In this document: positions 46,514 to 51,808 of the stretch, in pieces
Layout of the letters: every line of letters begins with the position of its first letter
How positions within the stretch are numbered: position 1 is the first letter of the stretch
Assembly: GCF_003955685.1 (NCBI RefSeq)
Contig: NZ_RXHJ01000018.1
Span: forward strand, 1 to 51,808
From: Corynebacterium hylobatis
GTDB taxonomy: Bacteria > Actinomycetota > Actinomycetes > Mycobacteriales > Mycobacteriaceae
DNA length: 51,808 nt
Reading direction: 5' to 3'
Notes under the pieces: model-generated
What the model was told of the DNA's origin: nothing
Seen by the model: only the letters and a program-made list of their open reading frames with translations
Database searches by the model: none
Translations under genes and position numbers: made by a program

Positions 46514-47956
46514 GTGAGACATCTCGACAACGTGGACTCCACGCCAGCCCAGCGATGGGCATTCCTACTGGTCATCTCCCTCGGTCTGCTCATGATCGGG
46601 GTGGACAACTCCATCCTCTACACCGCGCTGCCGGAGCTGCGACAGCAGCTGGGCACCAGCGAAACCCAGGCGCTGTGGGTCATCAACGCCTATCCCCTCG
46701 TGCTGGCCGGTCTGCTGCTGGGCACAGGCTCCCTCGGCGACCGGATCGGTCACCGCCTGATGTTCCTCATCGGCCTGACCATCTTCGGGCTGGCCTCCCT
46801 CGCGGCCGCCTTCGCCCCCGGCGCCTGGTTCCTCGTCGCCGCCCGCGCCTTCCTCGGCCTGGGTGCCGCGACGATGATGCCCGCCACCCTGGCGCTGATC
46901 CGCATCACCTTCACCGACGAGCGCGAACGCAACACCGCCATCGGCGTGTGGGGCTCGGTTGCCGTCATCGGCGCGGCCCTGGGCCCGGTCATCGGCGGCC
47001 TGCTCCTCGAGCACTTCTGGTGGGGTTCGGTCTTCCTCATCAACGTCCCCATCGTGATCGCCGCACTGGTGGCCACTGTCGCCGTGGCACCGCCGAACAT
47101 GCCCAACCCGAACCGCCGCTGGGACGCGCTCAGCTCACTGCAGGCCCTGGTCACGCTGGCCTCGCTGGTCACCGCCATCAAGGAACTGGCCAACCCGGAC
47201 CGCACCGGCTGGCTGCTGGCGGTCGCCAGCCTGCTCACCGTCGGCGGCGCGGTGCTCTTCGTCCGCCGCCAGCGCCGTCTCGACGACCCCCTGCTCACCT
47301 TCGACATCTTCCGCTCCCGGATCTTCACCGGCGGTGTCCTCGCCGCGACCGGCGCGATGTTCGCCGTGGCCGGCCTGGAGCTGCTGACCACCCAGCGCTT
47401 CCAGCTGGTCGCCGGCTACAGCCCCCTGGAGGCCGGCCTCATCGTCGTCGCTGTCACCATCGCCGCCTTCCCTTTCTCCCTGCTCGGCGGGGCCAGTCTG
47501 CACCGGGTCGGTTTCGTTCCGCTGATCCCCGGCGGTTTCCTGGCGGTGACACTCGGCGTGAGCCTGGCCACCTGGGCCGGCAGCCAGGACCGGCTGGTGC
47601 TGTTCATCGGGGCGCTGGCCCTGGTGGGTGCCGGCGCGGGTGCCATCATGTCGGTCTCCTCGACCGCGATCATCGGTTCCGCGCCGGTCCGCCGCGCCGG
47701 GATGGCCGCAGGGGTGGAAGCGGTCTCCTATGAATTCGGCACCCTGCTCTCCGTGGCGATCCTCGGTAGTCTGCTCCCGCTGCTCTACGCCCGCACCGCC
47801 GGGGCCGGCATGGTCATCACCGCTCTCGACGCCGCCGCCTACGACACCGCCTACCTCAACCTCCTCGCGGCCCTCGCCGTGATCGCGGGCGTCTTCGCCC
47901 TGATCACCGCCTGGTGTTTCCGCGGTAACCCGAAAGGTGCCCATGCGCCGGAGTAA
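46514..47956 (+). CDS. cgmA: Multidrug MFS transporter CgmA
   Basis: This 480-residue transporter of the DHA2 drug:proton antiporter family has about 14 membrane spans. Motifs are GVDNSILYTALPELRQQL near residue 30, GSLGDRIGHRLMFLIG near 75 (motif A), and GVWGSVAVIGAALGPVIGG near 145 (motif C). It should pump out lipophilic cationic drugs. The GTG at 46514 follows the operator-covered promoter; a longer open frame from 46430 would cross that promoter and is rejected. The TetR-type gene cgmR overlaps its end by 14 bases. Confidence 0.88.
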   Translation: MRHLDNVDSTPAQRWAFLLVISLGLLMIGVDNSILYTALPELRQQLGTSETQALWVINAYPLVLAGLLLGTGSLGDRIGHRLMFLIGLTIFGLASLAAAFAPGAWFLVAARAFLGLGAATMMPATLALIRITFTDERERNTAIGVWGSVAVIGAALGPVIGGLLLEHFWWGSVFLINVPIVIAALVATVAVAPPNMPNPNRRWDALSSLQALVTLASLVTAIKELANPDRTGWLLAVASLLTVGGAVLFVRRQRRLDDPLLTFDIFRSRIFTGGVLAATGAMFAVAGLELLTTQRFQLVAGYSPLEAGLIVVAVTIAAFPFSLLGGASLHRVGFVPLIPGGFLAVTLGVSLATWAGSQDRLVLFIGALALVGAGAGAIMSVSSTAIIGSAPVRRAGMAAGVEAVSYEFGTLLSVAILGSLLPLLYARTAGAGMVITALDAAAYDTAYLNLLAALAVIAGVFALITAWCFRGNPKGAHAPE

Positions 47957-48458
47957 ACGCGAACTCATTCTCGACGCCGCCGTGACCCTCATCGCCGCCG
48001 ACGGGCTTGAGGCGGTCAGCTTCGAGGCCCTCGCCGAAGCGGCAGGCCTGTCCAAGTCCGGCATCATCTACCACTTCCCCAGCCGTCACGAACTCATGCT
48101 GGGCATCCACCGGCACCTCGCCGAGGCGTGGGAGGTCGAACTCGAACGCATCGCCGGCGCCCGGGCCGCCGAACTCGACCAGGCCCAGCGTCTGCGCGCG
48201 GTGGTCATCTCCATGGGCCGGACCGCCGAGCTGCCGGAGCTGCTCATGGTCCTCGACGCCCGCAATGAGCCCGAGTACAAGGAGGTGTGGGCGGGTGTCG
48301 ATAAGCGGTGGATGCCGGAGCCCGATTCCTCCGACGCCTACCTCGTCCAGCTCATCGCCTACGGGCTGTGGGCACACGACCACGTCCACCACGAGCCGCT
48401 GCAGGCGGCGGACCGGAAACGGCTCATTGCTGCTGCGCTGGAGCAGATCCCCACCTAG
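47943..48458 (+). CDS. cgmR: TetR-family repressor CgmR
   Basis: This 171-residue repressor has an N-terminal helix-turn-helix (SKRELILDAAVTLIAADG, then LAEAAGLSKSGIIYHFPSRH) and a ligand-binding C-terminal domain. From memory the sequence is very like C. glutamicum CgmR, a multidrug-binding repressor whose gene is next to cgmA. The ATG at 47943 has AAAGG 6 bases upstream and lies inside cgmA, so the two are co-translated and CgmR represses its own operon through the 46481-46506 site. Confidence 0.9.
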   Translation: MRRSKRELILDAAVTLIAADGLEAVSFEALAEAAGLSKSGIIYHFPSRHELMLGIHRHLAEAWEVELERIAGARAAELDQAQRLRAVVISMGRTAELPELLMVLDARNEPEYKEVWAGVDKRWMPEPDSSDAYLVQLIAYGLWAHDHVHHEPLQAADRKRLIAAALEQIPT

Positions 48459-48461
48459 ACT
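48456..48461 (+). promoter_or_regulatory. -10 of the UMF1 transporter gene
   Basis: TAGACT on the plus strand stands 8 bases before the ATG at 48470. Its TAG is the cgmR stop codon, so it could be partly chance. Confidence 0.4.
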
Positions 48462-48469
48462 CAGCACCC

Positions 48470-49786
48470 ATGACCGACCGCCGCACCGTCCTCGCCTGGG
48501 GCCTCTGGGACTGGGGATCAGCCGCCTTCAACGCCGTGCTGGTCACCTTCATCTTCGCGGTCTACCTCACCGACTCCGTCGGCCAGAACGTCTCCGGCCC
48601 CTTCACCCCGGCCCAGTACTACGGCTTCGCCATCGGCCTGGCCGGCGTCCTCATCGCCGCACTGACCCCCGTCATGGGGCAACGCTCCGACCTGCGCGGC
48701 ACCCGGCGCCGCTCCCTGGGTGTGTGGACCTTCCTCACCGTGGCACTGATGGCCTCGCTCTTCCTCGTGCGTGACGACGCCGCCTTCTACTTCTGGCTCG
48801 GCGTGCTCATCATGGCCGTCGCCTCCATCACCTTCGAGATCGCCGAGGTCAACTACTTCGCGCAGATCACGCAGATCTCCACACCCGAGACCGTCGGCCG
48901 GGTCTCCGGATTCGGCTGGGGCATGGGCTATGTCGGCGGCATCGCCCTGCTCCTGGCCTGCTACTTCGGTTTCGTCGCCGGGGAGGGCGAGACCCGCGGA
49001 CTGCTCAACCTGCCCACCGAGGGCGGGCTGAACATCCGGCTGGTCGCCGTCTTCGCCGCCGCATGGTTCGCCGTCTCCGCCCTGCCGGTGCTCTTCCGTG
49101 TCCCCGAGATCCGCCCCTCCGGGGAGAAGGCCGATTCCTTCATCGGCTCCTACCGACGGTTGTTCCGCGACCTGAAGAGCCTGTGGCGCGAGGACCGCAA
49201 CGCGGTGTTCTTCCTCCTCTCCTCCGCCGTCTTCCGCGACGGTCTGGCCGGCGTGTTCACCTTCGGCGCAATCCTGGCGGTGAGTGTCTACGGCCTCTCC
49301 GCCGGTGATGTCCTGCTCTTCGGTGTGGCCGCCAACGTCACCGCCGCCCTCGGCGCCTTGGCCGGCGGCTGGCTCGATGACCGTCTCGGCCCCAAACCCG
49401 TCATCCTCGGCTCCTTAAGCATCATGATCGCCGTCGGTGTCATCCTATTGTTCGTGGAGGGCCCGCAGGGCTTCTGGATCTTCGGGCTCATCCTGTGCAC
49501 CTTCGTCGGTCCCGCGCAGTCCGCCGCCCGCTCCTTCCTCTCCCGCGTGGCGCCGACGCACCGGGAGGGCCAGATGTTCGGCCTCTACGCCATGACCGGG
49601 CGTGCGGTCTCCTGGCTCGCTCCGGTGGCCTTCTCCGCCTTCGTCCTCATCGGCGGCGGGAACGACCGCTACGGCATCCTCGGGATCGTCACCGTCCTCG
49701 CCGTCGGCGCTGTGCTGCTGGTCAAGGTCAGTGACCCCCGCACCCGCACCCGCCGCGCCCCGGAAATGAGCACAGTGGAGGGATGA
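48470..49786 (+). CDS. UMF1-family MFS transporter
   Basis: This membrane protein of 438 residues has about 12 spans and belongs to the UMF1/Atg22-like MFS transporters, whose substrates are mostly unknown. The start LAWGLWDWGSAAFNAVLVTF is characteristic, and GMGYVGGIALLLACYFGF near residue 150 is the typical next motif. The central loop is hydrophilic (RLFRDLKSLWREDRNAV). The ATG at 48470 is 12 bases after the cgmR stop. The following gene overlaps its stop by 4 bases, so both are translated together. Confidence 0.88.
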   Translation: MTDRRTVLAWGLWDWGSAAFNAVLVTFIFAVYLTDSVGQNVSGPFTPAQYYGFAIGLAGVLIAALTPVMGQRSDLRGTRRRSLGVWTFLTVALMASLFLVRDDAAFYFWLGVLIMAVASITFEIAEVNYFAQITQISTPETVGRVSGFGWGMGYVGGIALLLACYFGFVAGEGETRGLLNLPTEGGLNIRLVAVFAAAWFAVSALPVLFRVPEIRPSGEKADSFIGSYRRLFRDLKSLWREDRNAVFFLLSSAVFRDGLAGVFTFGAILAVSVYGLSAGDVLLFGVAANVTAALGALAGGWLDDRLGPKPVILGSLSIMIAVGVILLFVEGPQGFWIFGLILCTFVGPAQSAARSFLSRVAPTHREGQMFGLYAMTGRAVSWLAPVAFSAFVLIGGGNDRYGILGIVTVLAVGAVLLVKVSDPRTRTRRAPEMSTVEG

Positions 49787-50280
49787 ACGTCACCGAAATC
49801 CTCCAGGACATGGCCTCCCGCCCCATCGCGGCGGCCGGACAACTGCCGTCACTGACCCCCGCCCAGCTCAACTCCCACCCCGGGGATCACCCCAATTCCA
49901 TCGCCTGGCTGCTGTGGCACAGCGGCCGCGAGGTCGATGTCCAGCTCTCCCACCTCAGCGGCCGCCCGGAACTCTGGGCGGACTTCCGGGACAGATTCGG
50001 CCTGGGTGAGGTGGGCGACACCCTCGGTTACGGGCACGAGCCCGATGAGGCAGGGGCGGTCGTGGTCGATGACCAGCAGCTGCTCACCGACTATCTCGGG
50101 GCCACCCTGGAAGCGTTGAGCAACTACGTCGCCGGACTCAGCGAAGCCGATCTTTCGGAGGTCATCGACCGCACCTGGGACCCGGCCGTCACCCGCGGGG
50201 TCCGGCTGGTCTCCATCATCGACGACGCCGCCCAGCATGTCGGCCAGGCCGCCTACGCGGCGGGGATGCTCACCCGCTGA
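49783..50280 (+). CDS. DinB-like protein (DUF664 type)
   Basis: This 165-residue cytoplasmic protein has the four-helix DinB/MST fold with a likely metal site of three His: IAWLLWHSGREVDV near residue 46 and DDAAQHVGQAAYAAGM near 150. In mycothiol-making bacteria, proteins of this fold act as mycothiol-dependent thiol transferases, but this one is untested. The ATG at 49783 overlaps the transporter stop (ATGA). It is convergent with ddh, with only 5 bases between the stops. Confidence 0.82.
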   Translation: MNVTEILQDMASRPIAAAGQLPSLTPAQLNSHPGDHPNSIAWLLWHSGREVDVQLSHLSGRPELWADFRDRFGLGEVGDTLGYGHEPDEAGAVVVDDQQLLTDYLGATLEALSNYVAGLSEADLSEVIDRTWDPAVTRGVRLVSIIDDAAQHVGQAAYAAGMLTR

Positions 50281-50285
50281 GCCTG

Positions 50286-51257
50286 TTACACGTCGCGGGC
50301 GATGAGCTCGTCGAGCGGGGTCGGCGAGATCAGGTAGGGCGCGACCTCCAGCACGGTGTAGGCACCGGACTGGCCGGCCTCCCGCAGGCGGTGCGCCGCG
50401 CGGGCGTAGGCCAGGGCAACGGCGCCGGTGAAGTCGGGGTTGCGCTCCAGCTCCAGGGTGTAGCCGATGGTCTGGGTGAAACCGCCCGTGTCTCCGGCGG
50501 TGATGACGTGGCCACCGTGGGGCATACCGGTGTGCTCGGCGTCGAAGGTGGCCTCATCGATGAAGTTGACCTCGACCTCGTAGCCGACGAAGTAGTCGGG
50601 CATGGTGCGGATCTCGTTCTCGATGCGCTCGCGGTCGGCCTCATCGCAGACCACGAAGCAGCGGCGCAGGTGGGTCTGCTTACCGGTCAGGTCGTCGGCC
50701 TCACCCTTGCGCGCGGCCTCCAGGGCCTCCGGGGAAGGGATGGTGTACTGCACGGCCTTGTGCACGCCCGCGATGCGGCGCACCGCATCGGAGTGCCCCT
50801 GCGACAGGCCCGGGCCCCAGAAGGTGTGCTGACCACCACCCGGCAGGAGAGCCTGGCCGATGGTGCGGTTGAGGGAGAACATGCCCGGATCCCAGCCGGT
50901 GGAGACGATGGCGACTGTGTCGCTGTCCTTCGCGACGCGGTCCATCTCCCCGCGGTGACGTGGGACATCACGGTGGTTGTCATAGGTGTCGACGGTGTTG
51001 GCGTGGCGGATGAACTCCGGGGCCTGCGTCGGGATGTCGGTGGCGGAGCCGAGGCAGAGCACCGCGACGTCGAACCGGTCAGTGTTGTCCGCGAAGTCGT
51101 CCACCGGCAGCACCGGGGTGTCGGGGTCGAGGGTGTCCAGGGTGTCCCGGCGCGAGAAGATGCCCGCGAGCTCCATGTCCGGCTGCTGGCCGATGAGCTT
51201 CTCCACTGACTTGCCGAGGTTGCCGTATCCGACAATTGCGACCCTGATGTTGGCCAT
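50286..51257 (-). CDS. ddh: meso-Diaminopimelate dehydrogenase
   Basis: Ddh makes meso-diaminopimelate in a single NADPH-dependent step from tetrahydrodipicolinate and ammonia, supplying lysine and the peptidoglycan cross-link. The protein has 323 residues. The Rossmann loop is RVAIVGYGNLGKSVEKL at the start; substrate-binding segments are TVDTYDNHRDVPRHRGEM near 88, STGWDPGMFSLNRT near 120 and HTFWGPGLSQGHSDA near 145. It is very close to the C. glutamicum enzyme. The ATG at 51257 has AGGAG 8 bases upstream. It marks the genus strongly because few bacteria have this route. Confidence 0.97.
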   Translation of the reverse strand: MANIRVAIVGYGNLGKSVEKLIGQQPDMELAGIFSRRDTLDTLDPDTPVLPVDDFADNTDRFDVAVLCLGSATDIPTQAPEFIRHANTVDTYDNHRDVPRHRGEMDRVAKDSDTVAIVSTGWDPGMFSLNRTIGQALLPGGGQHTFWGPGLSQGHSDAVRRIAGVHKAVQYTIPSPEALEAARKGEADDLTGKQTHLRRCFVVCDEADRERIENEIRTMPDYFVGYEVEVNFIDEATFDAEHTGMPHGGHVITAGDTGGFTQTIGYTLELERNPDFTGAVALAYARAAHRLREAGQSGAYTVLEVAPYLISPTPLDELIARDV

Positions 51258-51413
51258 GTGCTGTTCTCCTAGTGAGGGGACGAGGTGCAGTGGCCCATTC
51301 TACGGGCCGTGGGACGGATGCTCCGCCGGGTCTTTTCTGTGCTGCGCCGCAGGTGGCGTGCGGGGCATAATGGAGATGCCTTGTTCCATCCTGTTCTCTC
51401 AGGGAGTCCAGCC

Positions 51414-51788
51414 ATGTCACTTCCGCTGCTGCAGATCGCGACCCGGGTGGTGGGGCTGGGTTTTGCGGTCGCCTCGGTGTTCAATCTCACCATCAGCCTT
51501 CCCCGGGCCAGACAGATGCTGAACAGTTTCGCCGATGACTCGTGGCTGCCGCCCTACCGCCGTGTTCTGCGGGTACTGCTGCCCGCTGCCCCTGCCGTGA
51601 TCGGCAGCGTCGTGGCTTTCCAGGCGGCGGTGGCCTGGAATCTGCTCCGCGGTCGCCGGGTGACCGGCGCACTCCGTGGGGCCCAGGCCTTCATGTTGGG
51701 CCTGGTCCCTGCGCTGACCTGGCCCTACTGGCCCTCGAATGTGGTGCTCCCCGCCCTCCTCGAGATTCTGGTGCGGAGGGTCGGATAG
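51414..51788 (+). CDS. Small membrane protein, unknown
   Basis: This 124-residue protein has three likely membrane segments: LLQIATRVVGLGFAVASVF near the start, APAVIGSVVAFQAAVAWNLL in the middle and AFMLGLVPALTWPYW near the end. Family unknown to me. The ATG at 51414 has AGGGAG 9 bases upstream; an earlier open frame from 51285 has no such signal. The gene diverges from ddh, with about 156 bases between them. The last 20 bases of the window carry nothing I can name. Confidence 0.7.
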   Translation: MSLPLLQIATRVVGLGFAVASVFNLTISLPRARQMLNSFADDSWLPPYRRVLRVLLPAAPAVIGSVVAFQAAVAWNLLRGRRVTGALRGAQAFMLGLVPALTWPYWPSNVVLPALLEILVRRVG

Positions 51789-51808
51789 GTCACCCCAGCC
51801 ACTCCCCC

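Overview
The window is high-GC DNA of a Corynebacterium species related to C. glutamicum. The evidence is a meso-diaminopimelate dehydrogenase (ddh), mycothiol enzymes (mshD, mycothiol peroxidase), PhoRS and CgmAR homologues, pyruvate:quinone oxidoreductase, and a gene order (pst - purMF - purSQL - purC - purB - purD - phoRS - poxB - cgmAR - ddh) that matches my recollection of the C. glutamicum chromosome. No rRNA, tRNA, CRISPR array or intact insertion sequence was seen.

Layout. 1-1.3 kb: an orphan cytochrome P450. 1.3-5.5 kb: the phosphate-uptake operon pstSCAB. 5.8-11.8 kb: housekeeping genes in divergent pairs (mshD and a DUF2993 protein, a lipid kinase and a nitrobindin, pabC and ygfZ) and a small DUF3073 protein. 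11.9-31.2 kb: the purine biosynthesis region (purF-purM, purS-purQ-purL, purC, purB, purD), interrupted by a double-hotdog thioesterase, a LysE exporter with an Lrp regulator, a hemolysin III protein, mycothiol peroxidase, oligopeptidase B and others. Between purB and the purD operon lie remnants of a thioesterase region, apparently from a nonribosomal peptide synthetase locus, and of an MFS permease. 31.2-35.2 kb: a HIT / hydrolase / ferredoxin operon, a stand-alone trpB and a zinc alcohol dehydrogenase. 35.3-38.4 kb: the PhoRS two-component system and a MerR/TipAS regulator. 38.7-44.7 kb: an accessory catabolic island (flavin reductase, phenol-hydroxylase-type monooxygenase, catechol 1,2-dioxygenase) with a divergent large ATP-binding LuxR-type regulator. 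44.7-51.8 kb: poxB, cgmA-cgmR, a UMF1 transporter with a DinB-like protein, ddh and a small membrane protein.

How the genes work together. PhoRS probably controls pstSCAB at the other end of the window. The pur genes cover most steps from PRPP to the late purine intermediates. The phenol island should take phenol to catechol to cis,cis-muconate but has no muconate-processing genes here. CgmR should repress cgmA through an operator over its promoter.

Most first genes of transcription units lack a Shine-Dalgarno sequence. They instead carry a -10-like hexamer (mostly TAnnnT) ending 6-8 bases, usually exactly 7, before the start codon, the signature of leaderless mRNAs. I used this to choose many starts. 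Genes inside operons and the genes of the catabolic island use ordinary Shine-Dalgarno sites.
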